This document shows, piece after piece, positions 23,098 to 38,000 of a stretch of 64,000 nt of DNA. A program made the position numbers and the translations under genes. The stretch covers positions 2,294,001-2,358,000 of the forward strand of contig NW_026262648.1 in the NCBI RefSeq assembly GCF_021869535.1, read 5' to 3'. This DNA is from Mytilus californianus (taxonomy: Eukaryota; Mollusca; Bivalvia; Mytilida; Mytilidae). A model generated the notes under the pieces. The model did no database searches. It saw nothing but the letters and a program-made list of their open reading frames with translations, and had not been told where the DNA came from. Every line of letters begins with the position of its first letter. Positions within the stretch are counted from its first letter, which is position 1.

Positions 23098-26000
23098 CTG
23101 TAAAGAAATAGATAATATATATATAATATTTTTCATTTATAGATACACAAGACTCTACAAGTCACTAATGTGTGTACTTGTATTACTTTGTGTCAAATTA
23201 TGGAAGCCTCATAAATTTACCGTGAAATTTCTTTTTATCACATTTATGGCATTTATTTTTTGTACAACTTGACAATTCCTTGGTATAATTTTCCAAAAAA
23301 TCTGTACTTTCGTCACCCCTCAAAGCAGGACTAACCTTAATATTAAGGCATGAAAATGATTTTTTTCATTTATCTGATACAAACACTTTTTTTCTAACAT
23401 GCACACAGTGGCATGTCCTATATCATATTCAATTTATTGCTTAAGGAACTTTGCTTCTCTGTTTTAAAATAATAAGCTTTCAAAAAGACTGTTATAAATT
23501 GATAGTATATAAATAATGGAAAATAATATAAAAGCAGAAAAAAGTTATAGGTTTGTGTCCTTGTTTTTCAGATATAAGCCATTGCAAATTTGGCAGGAAA
23601 TGATTCTCTTTAAATTTTTCATACATTTAACATGTTTAACATTGGCACCTTTTTTCTTTCAAAAACTATAAAAAAATAACAAGGGTTTGATGAGATTTTC
23701 AAAAATGGTTTTTTAAACTATATATTGTTGATTAATGAAAAGAAAAGTAGCAGTTAGCGGTCAAAATTTTTATTGGCACTACATGGATAAAACCACAGCA
23801 TTCTGAATATCTGACAAAAAAATAAAACAAGAGCAGCAAACATCCTTAACCTCAACATTTTGTTGTTTGGAAATTGTTGATAAGTACTAACAAGTAGATA
23901 CTTCTGTGTGATTTATTTAGAAACAAGAGTTCACACGCTGAAATGTCTCGCCTACTATACTGACCATTGATTTTATGTTGATAGTCCTACATATAAAGTT
24001 TTACTACAAGTATCACATTAACATTTATGATCCAAGAAAATGAGGTCAAGGTCAGATAAACCAAGCCTGAAATACATGTACACCTTTAATACAATAATTC
24101 TGTACACAGAATATAGATGACCTATTGCTTATAGTATAAAAGAAACAGACCAAACCATGGAAATTCTATAGTGACCAATGAACCATGAAAATGAAGTCAA
24201 GGTCAGATGAACCCTGCCAGACAGACATGTACAGCGTAAAATCATTCAATGCATCTAATGTAGTTGACCTATTGCTTATAGTATCTAAGAAACAAAGTTA
24301 ACCATGAAAACTGAACATTGACCAATAAACCATGAAAATGAGTTGAAGGTCAGATGATACAAGCCAGACTGACATGTACATGGTAAAATATTTCCATACA
24401 CCAAATATAGTTGTCCTACTGCATACAGTATTAGAAAAACAGACCAAAACACAAAAACTACACTATTAACACTGAACCATGATAACGAGGTCAAGGTCAG
24501 ATGACACTTGTCAGTTGGACACCATCCAATCATTACATACACCAAATGTAGTAGACTTATTGCTTATAGTATCTGAGATACGGACTTGACCACTAAATCT
24601 TAACCTAGTTCACTGATCCATGAAATGAGGTCGAGGTCAAGTGAAAACTGTCTAACAGGCATGAGGACCTTGCAAGGTATGCACATACCAAATATAGTTT
24701 CCCTATTACTCATAATAAGAGAGAAATTAACATTACAAAAAATCTGAACTTTTTTTTTAAGTAGTCACTGAACCATGAAAATGAGGTCAAGGACAATGGA
24801 CATATGACAGACAGAAACTTCAAATCATAAGTCATCTATTTACAAAGTATGAAGCATCCAGGTCTTCTACCTACTGAAATATTAAGCTTTTAAGGAGTAA
24901 ATTAACGCTGCCAACGCAACAAAAGTCGCAGGCTCGACAATAAAACTAGAGGGTCTAAAGAGCCTGTGTCGCTCACCTTGGTCTATGCATGTGCCTATTC
25001 AACAAAGGACACTCTCCAACATTGTAGAAGAGAATAGAATTCATGATAAAAATCTCTGATTTGTTGATCTTGTATTGCTGATCATTTAGTCTGTTTAGTT
25101 TCTCTCTACATTCTTTAGTTTTTTCTCAAAACATAAAACAGGGTAAGAAAAAAACTCATTTAAGGGCAATCACTCCTATAAAGAGTGACAGTCTACTAAC
25201 TATAACTGCATAATTTGACTTGTTAGTAGATCTTATTAGAAGTCGTCTGACAGTTTTGACACATTTTTTGTCAAGCCTGCGTTTTTGTCACAAAAGCGAG
25301 ACATAGCGATCCTACATTCCGTCATCGACAGCGTTCACAAATATTCACTCTGTGGTTAAAGTTTTTAAATTTTAATAACTTTCTTAAACTATCCTGGATT
25401 TCTACCAAACTTGGACAGAAGCTTGTTTATGATCATAAGTTAGTATCCAGAAGTAAATTTTGGAAAAAAGAAAAAATTCTGTTTATCATTATTTTACTTA
25501 TAAATGGACTTAGTTTTTCTGCCAGTTAACATTACATTCACTCTTTGGTTAAAGTTTTAAAATTTTTATAACTTTCTTAAATTATCCTGGATTTGTACCA
25601 AACATGGACAGAAGCTTGTTTATGATCAAAAGCAAGTATCAAGAAGGAAATTTTGGACTTAGTTTTTCTTCCAGTTAACATTACATACAGTCTGCAGTTA
25701 AAGTTTTTAAAACATTTATTAGATTCATAAACCATCCTAGATTTTTACCAAACTTGGATAGAAGCTTCTTACAATCAAAAGTTAGTATCTATAGAGGAAA
25801 ATTTTAAAAAAAATTGTCCTAATTTTTGTTGAGCCTGCAACTAACAGCAAAAGTAGGCGAGACACTGGGTTCCGCGGAACCCTTATGAATTTTTTTAAAC
25901 AAGATACCCCAATGATAATTGTGTCCAAGTATGGTTAAATTTGGCCCAGTAGTTTCAGAGGAGAAGATTTTTGAAAAAGTTATCGACGATGACGGACTAC

Positions 26001-29000
26001 GACGACGGATGACGGACGCCAAGTGATGAGAAAAGCTCACTTGGCCTTTTGGTTGAGGCAAACTAAAGTTAGAGAAAGGAAACCAATTAAAGGGACGTAC
26101 ATTTGGACAGACAGACGGAGGTACAGACAGACAAGGGTAACACTTAATGCCCCCTACGCTCTGGCAGGGGCATAAAAATAATAAAATTAAAATAAACATA
26201 CAAGCCATTAGTTTGCTCTGATGTCTGAAAGTTTTTTTAGGCATAAGAGTGCAGTCCATATAAAAAACATGGAATATGCTGCTCCACACAATTGTTAACA
26301 GTGTAAAATAAAAATTGAAAATGAAGAAAAAAGTTCACAATGTTGTTAAAAATGTAATATCGTAAACGAAATCCAAGAAGAAAATAACTCAGGTGAAGGT
26401 TAGGCTCCTAACATGTAGAAATTTTACATTCTTCCTGAAAATTCTTAATATAAACTTTTAACAAGTTACTTTAACACTTAAAGAATCAATTAAAAAATAT
26501 GCACAAAACTAAATATTGATGTCTTATTGAATTTATTTGTATAGGTAACTTATCTGGACAACAGGAAATTTAAAGGTTTTTAAAAGAAAAATTTAATTTT
26601 GGAAATATCATGCAGTCTCAACATCAGGTCATTTGAAAACATCTTCTAAAATATGAACATCTTTGACAGGAACTGTGCAATTTGTGTGAAGGTAATATTA
26701 CAATATAGAACTTGGAAAACACAATATAACCTGGATCATTATATTTGGCCTTATTCATTATACAGTTATTTCATTTTATTTTAAATTAAAAGGCATGTAA
26801 TCTGCTTAATAAAGTTTATTTCTTCCTGAGATAACTTCTCTAATGTGTGCTACTTCACTTTTTCTCTTTAGGATTGTTTATGAAAATCATTATGTTTGTA
26901 TTATTTCTGTCTGTATTATACATCTGGATTGTCAGATTTTGTTAGATTTTTTTACCCACTATTGACTATAATATCCAAAATTTATGTTCTTCAATGTACA
27001 GGTGTAACAATATCAATATCAAACAAAGAAGTTCTCACAAGAGTGTGTGCAACAATTTTATATGATAACACACTAATTCTGTTGTTTTCCCTTTTTAATA
27101 GTACATACCAGTCTCCAGCTCCAGAAACACTGACAATATTCTCTGGGGGATATCCTGCATTAAAAGCAGGAAAAATGTCTGCTGTCATTTTGTCAGAATG
27201 CTGCGAAAAAGAAAAAAATACTTTGATAACAGTTTATTGAGAAATTTTCTTTTAGGAATTGAACTGATATGCAACCAAACAAACGATAAACATCCTTTAT
27301 TCTTTTAAAGGCTGGCATTTTGATGAAAAACTAGGTTGAACTGTTTAAGTGGATTAAAACTAATGGCTCCCCTTCATCTTATTTAGAAGGCACTCCAGTA
27401 AAGAAAATGCCCAACAAACACATTCTAATACTTAAAAAGTATTGTCATGGAAAATAAGAATATATACAGGGTTTTGACATTAACGGCTGTCTGATAGCCC
27501 AGGACAAGTTAAAGCTGCAGTGTACATGTCCGATTGGCAAGTTAAAAATAAAAGATAAAAAAAGTGAAAAGACAGAATCTAGTCTCAATTTGTTCTCTTT
27601 TCATCTATACATCATCATATCAATCAGCCCGACAATATCGACAAATTCACTTTAGTATTATCCCTTTCTAACAATAGACATGTTAAAAATATTGGTCAAT
27701 AGATAGAGTAGGATTCTGTTGTTGACACATTCTTTGATGAACCAATCAGATTAGACCAACTGATAATCTATTACTATCAGTTGCCAGCAACCAATCGACT
27801 ATCGATTAAAATCGCATCATTAAAGTTTGCTCTTTTTTTATATGAAATCATGCATTCAGCCACATTGTACATGTGTACTCACATACTCCATATCATTGCA
27901 GAATTTTATATGTTCATGTTTGATCTTTTGTTTACTTTTTACATTTTTGTTAGCAATAAATCAATTGGAAACTAGATTCAGATTGAACATATTTTGTCTC
28001 ATAATTACAACATTTAATCACAACTATATGACGATGTCAACTAATATTTTTTAATTTCAATGGTATCACTCACATGATACAACCTTATACATGAATTAAT
28101 AAAATAGAGGAAAGCAGCATTTCTTCTAAATATAATCATTTTTATGCTAATTTTAGGGAAGGCATGTTGTCTAGCATTTAAGAAAAGAAAAAGAAAAAAT
28201 TTTGAATATATTTTTTTTTTAAATAATTTTGGAAAATGTTATATATATATGTATTGTTTATTTTATGTATTTAGTAGCAATCCGATTGTTTGGATTTTGT
28301 ACTAATAAATATCATATCTTATCATGATAATTTCAAAAAAAATAGCTGTATCAAAATTTGAAAGTTTCTTATTAAATGATTAAAAAGAGATATATAAAGT
28401 ATTTACGTTAAGCAACTTAAATGAAATAAATTTTAACTAAGGGGATCTAACCAAATATCTGTTTAACCGCATTGGAATGAGTATTTCGTTTTTAGTTGGT
28501 CTGTATCCGATCAGTAATATGTATAAACATGTATTTCAATGGCGGTTGAGGGAAGATAAACAAAAATAAACTATGTTTGACAAGTGATCTGGAAATGAAT
28601 ATGACATTTTTAATGCAATAAAAGGATGAAACATTAACTACAGGCAATTTTCATCACGTTCTAATAAAGTATCATTTTATTTTGCCAAAAAAATTAGAGT
28701 GATTTGATGTACACTCTCAAGTAACAAGTACTGGAAGGGAAAGAAAATACTTCATAAAACACTTTTATTCTAAAAAACATACGACTAATCTGTAAAAGCA
28801 ATGCTTTTACCACGTTTCTACAGAAAGAATTTGTTTGAGTCTTTGATTATTGATTATAAGGTTTTTCTTGTATATCACACAGAGGAGTGTCATGATTGAT
28901 CAAATGAAAGACCAACCAACTATGCATGCCATGTTTGCAGCTGGACATTAAGCAGCAATCAATCAATCTATTCAGAGAAATGGAACAATTCCTATTAAAT

Positions 29001-32000
29001 TTGATTCACGTTATGTTTGTTTCATCACACAGATTACTCCAGCTTTATCACAATTAGTCAATTTTTGTCTTAAAGATTCATCCCTTTTTCCTTAGATTAT
29101 TAGGAAAAGTCAGATATACCAATAGTAAAATTTCAAATTTAATCTCTGAGCTCTTCAATAAAATTATTCTTAAAATTAGTTGCTACATTAAAACATAAGA
29201 GAGCAGGAGTCATCAGAAGCAAGCTGAAAAATCCTGACAATAACTGAAGAAGAGTGGATACAATATTGTATCCATTTATACTTCATTTCTTTTAATGAAC
29301 ATTAACCTCAAGTCTGTATCCTTTGACAGGAAATTTCTGTATCTGACTCCTCTGACACAACATGACTCCATGTTTTCCAAGTGTTACTAAGACAATCGGT
29401 ACTTCCTCAATGATGACTTTTGACAGCCAAATAGCTTCATCTAATATTCCTTCTAAAGTTATAACATCTGGATCCCTGTGACCTGCAGAAATAAGTAAAA
29501 AAAGGCTTTGATTTCTCACACAGGAACTCTTTATATCCATGACATATATATATTTCAAGTGAGAGCTTTTTTCTAAATTTTGTAAGTCATTCGGTCATTC
29601 GAGATATCTTCAAAGAAATACAAGAAGAAACACAGCAAAACTTAACTTTTATTACTCTGGATTTTTTCTAATTGGAGAATATCACCTAATAATATGAAAA
29701 GAAAATCCTTGAAGAGTAGGTACTTCTTATTATAATCAAAATGTATAATATGGTCAATAAGACATGGTTGGTAAACAATCCTGCCATATATGAGAGCTTT
29801 CTGTTGAACGGTCTCAGGGGAGTTGTTGCCAGATGAAATAAAAAATAGCAACTTGCAACATTGGTGAAGCCCAGCTTGGTCCCTGACTGCATACCAAATG
29901 TCAATTACTTACCACTAGAGGTTCCACATAAACTGACCTAATCAAACAATGATTGGCTCTTATAAAGAGTTACATTGTATTAGTTGGCTGATATGGAACA
30001 ACTGATTTTGATTTCAGTGTGATTGATTGATGCAAAATGGCTACATCCCAGCCACTTTCAGTGTGTGACAAGTGTGTACATACATACATATTATAACAGA
30101 CAAAATGACTGATCACCATTTCACGCTAAGTTGATCAAAACAATGCATGTTGCATTGCTATGTGTAATCAGGAACATATATATTGACATGACTTGACACT
30201 ACCTAATTGTAGCTGATTTTATCGTCAGGTCATAGGTAACAAAGATACGATACGGAAACGGACATGTGTTAAAAACGTACTTGCTATTATCCTAATAATT
30301 TCTGATAATATCAATAAAATGTCATTCAAACTAGTTTTACAGTGATGCCAGTGTATCAAACTTGTATTCTGTCACTTCAAATTTGTTATAGTAGCATTAA
30401 TTTTATCACAGAATGGTACAGAATGCAAACAGGGTAATAAAAAAATGGTGCTGATTGCCTTCCCAAATTCAAAATCATTATAAAACACTTCACATCAAAT
30501 AAATCACACTTATTTTGGTAATTTTATATGACAAAATGTATCTACTTTATGATAAAACTTGTATTTATTTACGATTAGAATTATGTGGTTAATTTATTGA
30601 GCAGTTCCGATACTGTTTTTCAGTCAGATGCCACCAAAATCCATAAATCTCACGAAGTCTCATGGAGTCCGATATTTTATCAATTTTATACCGAAAAGCC
30701 TATCCGATTCATTTCCTGTTAGATATACTGTTCCAAGGTGTAATAAAACTCTACACATGTAATAATTATTTCACCACATAAATGTTGTCAACACTATGTG
30801 TAATAATGCAATCTGTTTTAATTACTAAACATAGTGTTGAGAGTATAAATTGTCCATGATTAAAATGCCAAATATTTGGCTATGTGTAAAAATTATTTTG
30901 TATGGTAATCTTCATTACAGCAGAATGTAGACTTCAAACATTAATGGCAGTTTTCTTGAAAAATCTATGAATTTTACTTACTACTTATAACAAGGGACAA
31001 GAACATCAACCAGGTTTACAAGGCTACAAATCCTTAATACTTACGACTTTTTTTTTTAATTACAAATAGCATATGCTATGTGAAATGAAAAAACTTTTGA
31101 TACAGTTAATGTTTATATTAAAGAGTATTGTAATAAATGCATTTCAAACAAAAGCAATACCCGGTACATCTTTCTGATTTGTTTCCAAAATATTTTGTTT
31201 ATATTTCAACAGGATTGCTACGCCATGGCCAAAAGTCTCATGCACCTTTGAAAATGAGGAATAAAATTGTGTGTATAGTATAGAATTGTACAGCAAGAAT
31301 ATAGATTATACTATAAAGTGTTTTCAAGCTTAAGTAAGTTATACAATGCGCAGAACAAGGTGTTTTAGTTGCACAATAGTCCATAAATAGCCAAAGTTCC
31401 AGAACTCACATAAAATTGGTCAAATCAAAACGACAGTATAATATCGTCAACTACATATAATGGCAAACCTCCTTGCAAGTATGAGCACTTTCTATCAAAC
31501 TGTCTCAGAGGAATCATGTTCACAAAGTATCACTGTGGTAGGATAGGCCAATAAATTTAAAGTCCCATAAATCACATAAAGATGGTCAAATCAAAATGTA
31601 TAATATGGTCAATAAGACATGGTTGGTAAACAATCCTTCATATATGAGAGCTTTCTGTTGAACGGTCTCAGGGGAGTTGTTGCCAGATGAAATAAAAATA
31701 AATGTGGATTGTGTCCACATGTGTCCACAGATGCCCCCGCTTGCATATCATATAGTTATAAAGGGACATAACTGAAGAACGGTAAAAGTGACGCTACCTA
31801 AATTTGAACTTGATCTGAGTTTTGTGGTAATAAGCATTGTGTGTAAGTCTCATAACATTTGGTTGAGGCTAACTTAAGTAGAGAACAGAAATGAAAAATT
31901 CAGCAACTTTTCTATTTGTAAACACACATAACTCTAGAACGGGTGTGTATAAGTTTTATAACATTTGGTTGAGACAAACTAAAGTTAGAGAACAGAAACG

Positions 32001-35000
32001 AAAAAATTCAGCAATTTTTATGTTTATAAAGGGACATAACTCAAGAATGGTAAAAGTGATGCCACCGAATTTCGTACTTTATCTGTATTATGTAGTAATA
32101 TGCATTGTGTATAAGTTTCATAACATTTGGTTGAGGCAAACTAAAGTTAGAGAACGGAAACAATATTTGTACTTGATCTTAGTTTTGTGGTAACGAGTAT
32201 TGTGTATAGGTTTCATAATGTTTGGTTGGGGCAAACTTAAGTTACAGAATGGAAACTAAAAATTTTGCAATTTTTCGATTTATAAAGGGGCATAACTCAA
32301 TAATGGTTAAAGTGACACTACCCAAATTCAACTTGATCTGTGTTTTATCAGTGGAAAGCAAAATTAAACATTGCATTGTATAAAGCATTGATTGTAGTTG
32401 ATTTAACTATAATCATGGACAAAGGAAGATAACTCCAATTTTAAATATTACTTGAATAATGACATTGATATTTTTGGAAAAAAAATGAAAAAATTTAGCA
32501 ATTTTTCCATTTGTAAAGGGACATAACTCTAGAACAGTAAAAGTGACGACCCCAAAATTCAAACTTGATCTGTGTATTGTGGTAATAAACATTGTGTATA
32601 AGTTTGATAACATTTGGTTGAGGCAAACTTAAGTTAGAGAACAGAAACCAATTTTGGGACGTACGGACAAGGGTAAAACTTAATGCCCCCTCCGCTTCGG
32701 CGGGGGCATAAAAATAGCAATTTGTGACATTGGCAAAGCCCAGCATGGTCACTGAATGTATACCAAACATTAATGACCTACCACTAGTGGTTTCACATAA
32801 ACTGACCTAATCACAAACTGATGTATTGTTAAGGAAGCAGCCGACACCCGGAAAACAACATGCCTCAGTCTCTCTTTTTCCACGACAAAAACTAATTCCC
32901 TATGACATACTTTAATTAGGTCTTACCTATTTGTGATTCTAGTGTGTTAGTTAAATGTCTGTATATAACTCTTAACTCATTCAGATTTGGGGAAATGTAG
33001 GTTAACCTTTGCCCTGCTGATGTCAAAAATGGTTTATGTGCTTTATTAACATCTGTAGGTTCATACCAAACTGAAATATACAAAATTCTTGTGTCAAGAC
33101 ACAATATTTAAAACATTTTCAAATGCAACAGGAAACTGCAAAGAGCCTGTATCATTAGTCTGATCTCTGATTCAATAAGAAATGGTTCAGGGTAATAATG
33201 ACGACAGGTAAGGCATCCAACATAATTCTGAAGAGAACAATAATTTTTGAATTTTGAGTCCTCAATGCTCTTTAACTATGTGCTTCATTTGGCCTTTTTA
33301 ACTTTTTTTATTTGAGTGTCACTGATGAGTCTTTTGTAGGCGAGATGTGCGTACACAATTTTATCCTGGTATCTAAACTATATGATGAGTTTATTCAGCA
33401 AAAATAGCTTCCAGCAGGCAAAAAGTTTTTTTTGTTGATGTTTTATCCCATGTGGCATTTTAGAGTTCATGAGCCATGTCTGATGAAGGTTGGGTTTATC
33501 AATCATAACATAAAATAGCTATCATATATATTTATCAGTTCACTAAAGTTAGGTCCCAAATCCATTCAGGATTCCTCAGAAATTTTACTTCAGGGTGCAA
33601 TCAACAGTTTTTTTCTATGACGTCATATTTTAAGGGACCATGCCTAAGTGACCCTTAGTGGTGGAATGGTTAATAAAGATACTTGTATAAAACTAGATAT
33701 CACTGGAATCAGAATTTTCTCTAGTTTATATTGAAATAAAAATATAGTGTACTATTAGTATAGTAAAAAAGTTCTATCCAGAGAAAATGGGGAAAAAGTT
33801 GCCTAATCTGAACATAAAAAACCTGAAATCAGCTCATGTGCGTACCCATGTAAACATGATACAGGTACATTTCCCATAATCAAAACTGTATGAAATTCAT
33901 AGGTTTTTACCTGGCCTTTAATAAAAATCATGTTTCAGGGTACGGTTTCCTGCTTCAAAAAGAGCTACAGTGGCTGCAAATAAGTTTTCAATTTTCACTG
34001 CCAAAAAAACAGGATGTTTACAGTGTTGTCTCCCCTCAAAGCATGTATATTAAATCTAATTTTTAAAATTATTTTAATCATTCAACCTGTATAAATTGAA
34101 AGCTAATTAACTAATTTATACAATCAAATACAAAAAACATGATACTTTTTCACCAATTATATGAATAAAAAGGGATTTCCCTCCATGGTTATTTTTAGTC
34201 GGGGGAATAACCCCTAGTTTTTTATACGAAACTGTTTATAGCACCCTCATTCACAATGGCAGCCATTCTGCTGTTTGTTTAGAGGATAATAAGTGTGTCA
34301 TTCCCTTTAAAGTTTTATTGTAATTGTACTTTAAAGATTTTTTTAGAATTGAGCCTCACAAATCCCATTAAAGCTTTGAGTGAACACAGAGGCACTTTGT
34401 GTGCAAATTTTATTGCAAAGTAAGTAATTGTAATGCGCTGGTTCTTCAAAATCTTAAATAAGAATCAGGGATAGTGCTTAATTTCTATATCAAAACCATA
34501 TAAACTAAAGGTTTTTCCTTCGTATAGGGATAAGCCTTCTAAGAAATATATACTGTAAATTCAGAAATTATTGCGTGCATTTATTATTGCGATTTTTGAA
34601 AAATTAACAAAAATGTGAGTTTAACTATTGCGAATTTTGGAAAAGCTACATACCGATATATGTATTTGATATTAGAATGCAAGTTTTTATTGTTGCGATA
34701 CTCAAGTAGTCGCGTTATTCGCATTAATAAAAATCTCGCAATAATTTCTGAATTTACAGTAAACAGAATCAATCCATGTATAATTTTTGGTACAATATTA
34801 CACAATGTTTTCATTGAAATGATTCAGACTACTTACCAGGAACATGGTTCTTATGACAAATTTGACACACATATTCTATTGAATCAGTTGAGATATTTCC
34901 ATCTAAAACAACCATCGATGCTAATGCTAAGTTCTTCTCATACCGACTAATCTATCAAAATATATTTATAGGTATTGATATGATATGAGACCTTCAAATT

Positions 35001-38000
35001 TCTATCAAATTATATGAGTTTTTCTCATACACTGGTATCACTCCACATACCAACAAAAAAATGAATCATATGGGCAGCATTAAATAGATTATGCAAATGA
35101 ATATCAATACAGCTGTTAGCTTATTTCGGGATGACAAAATCTCCATGCAAATAATAAAAATAAGAAGAAGTGGTATGATTGCCAATGAGACAACTCACCA
35201 CAAAAGACCAAATGACACAGAAATTAACAACTATAGGTCACTGTATGGCCTTCAACAATGAGAAAAACCCATACCGCATAGCCTGTATTTGTTTGAAAAT
35301 TGAGTTGATATAAGAACCCTACTAAACAGACCAAAGTTCATCTTTTATTTAGTATTTGAATGTTCCAAAATCAATCAAAGTCGTATACATCTACATGTAT
35401 AAGTGCACTTACATAAGGTGGATTTCTATCCGACACAGCTCATATAATATTGAACATAGTCTGACCTCGTTGTGTAAAACTAGCCACAAATATTAAAGGC
35501 AACAAGAGTTGAAACACAACAATGTCTCGTTAGCTGAAATATTTAAAAACTAATTGACTCTGAAACTGAAGTCAATGCCAAATAAAACTTGTCAGGTACA
35601 CATGTTAATTAACCCGGTAATTAATTTGCATATTATTACTAAATATTTTCAACCTATCATGGACCTAATTCCAAAGCTTTTTTAAGCCGACCACTGATGA
35701 TCATGTGGTAAAGGTTATATTTCATATATGAAATTCAGTTACTGTAAATTCAGAAATTATTGCAAGTTTTTTATTAATGCGAATAATGCAACCCGGTGAG
35801 TATCGCAATAATAAGAACTCACATTCTGATGTCTGAAACATATGTCTGTATGAAGCTTTTCCTGAAATTACAATAATCAAACTCACATTTTTGTTTCGTC
35901 TTCAAAAATGACAATGATAAATGCATGCAATAATTTCTGAATTTACAGCATATAATCATTATTATACTTTCTTGCATATTTTGCCCTACATTCAATAATC
36001 ACATAATTTTAACTGAATACACATTTAAAGCTACTCACATAATCAGGAGTAATTTGTTTGTGGACATCCATATCTCCTATTCCAAACATAAGTTCACCAT
36101 TGCTACTTAAAACAGCACAGTAAGTGGCAGTGTTGAACTTGTCAAGAGAGGTAACTCCAGATAGATCCTTAAAATGGAAAAATTAAGTTACAATGTTAAC
36201 AGAGTGAACATGCTGAAATGTCTCACCTGCTTTACTGATCATGATTGAACTTTATGTTGAAAGTCTTTAAGATCAGGGTTTTACTACAGATATAACATAC
36301 ATGTAAACTTAAAATAATCAATTATCAATGAAAACGCCATATAGGTCAGATGCACACTGCCAGACAGACATTTACTCCTTACAATATTTGGCTAACTACA
36401 GCTGACCTGTTGCTTATAGTATCTGAGAAACATACTTAATCATGAAACCTAAATATACAGCACTTATCCATGAGGTCAAGGTCATATGAACCCTGTCTGA
36501 CAGACTTGTTCACCTAAGAATCAATCTATTCAGCAAATTTAAATATAGGTGACCTAGCTATAACTTATAGAATCTGAGAAAAGGAACCTAATCACAACTA
36601 AAGCTGTCCACATAGCAAAACCAATCCCCCCTTTTCCGTGTTCCCTGTACATGCATTTTAGTTGCTGCTGTCAATTTGAGTATTGAGACAATGACATTTA
36701 AAGATTTTTTGGCTTTCTCATTAAGAATTTACATTTATAGCTCACATCTTCAAAAAATTATATTTTTGTGCAATTGAAAGTGGAATGTGTAATAATATGT
36801 TTGAACAAGCTATAAACTCTTAGAAGTAGGTGCTATGATATAGCCAAGTGTGTTGAAAATGGTGTTAAATACCAAAAATCAATAAATCAATCATTCAATC
36901 AATCAATAATAGACATTAGGTTTTAACTAACTTACCATGTGTTTACAATAATCTTCAAATACTGTTCTGTTGGCATCATTACCAGTGGCAGATATAAACA
37001 GTGGATTGGTTTCTAATCTACTGAGACAGTCAGCTAAGTTCCTACCAACACCACCAAACGATTGTCTCACATTCCCTGGATAAGTAGCTCCATCCATCTG
37101 ATTGGAAAATAATACAGGATAAAAAAAGATCTTCAATTAATTCAATAAATATGGATCTATAATTGCCTTAACTTAAAACATATTACTGTCAATTAACGAG
37201 ATCCATGAGTTTGGTCCTATGTTTATTAAAAGGAACCTGGTAAAACTTAATGAGCATATTTGCTTCATCCTTTGCTTCCTCCTCTCTGCAAATCAATTCA
37301 TATATATTTCAAATAATTTTTACATCAGTTACATCTGAGCAGTTTTGTTTGGACACCTAATGTCTTTTATTTAAAGAAACTACTGATAAAATTCAAAACA
37401 TCTGTTGAAAAATGATTGACATAAATATGGTTTTCGTTAGTGATTAATCTATTATGTGTAATTTTCAATAATCAGTAATCGATTAAAGTAAAAAATATCT
37501 ATTTCTTTAAGTACGGACAGGAAGAATGTGGAATCTAACCATTCAAAATATTTGTCAACATCCAATGAAAATCATCGTTCCAAACTATTTGCATTATAAT
37601 GTAAGTTTTGTTGTCTCTAGTTCGTAATTGCTTTGACAACTTTTTTTAAGATTTGCTGTGGCCGCGGGATGTCAGAGGGCAGTCAATATAGAAAACATGT
37701 TAAATGGCTGATCCAGACTTGGGGCTGCAACTTTCCGTCTCTAAATTATAATAGATCCAATTTCAAGTTGATATATCACACATAATTCGATTCCTTATTC
37801 ATTCTATTCCACACAAATGTAACTTTTATTCACGTACTAACCCCCTGTAGCACAATTGATAACATTATTCCCTTCAACCCTCCTTTTTTTGGTCCATTCT
37901 TTCACTTTGAACAAGAAGTCATGTGACTGTTGGAAGTTAATTAATGATTCTGGTGACATTTGTACAATAGTGAGGTTTCGCTCTTTATCCAGCACAAATT

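Noticed and set aside
25819..26289. 156-codon minus-strand ORF
   Set aside because: It runs across the junction of family A, B and E fragments. The composition follows the repeats and there is no recognisable domain.
34837..34945. Exon 11 starting at the second AG (ATTAG|TCGG)
   Set aside because: It would break the reading frame; the upstream TTTTGATAG acceptor keeps phase and gives a PfkB-like sequence.
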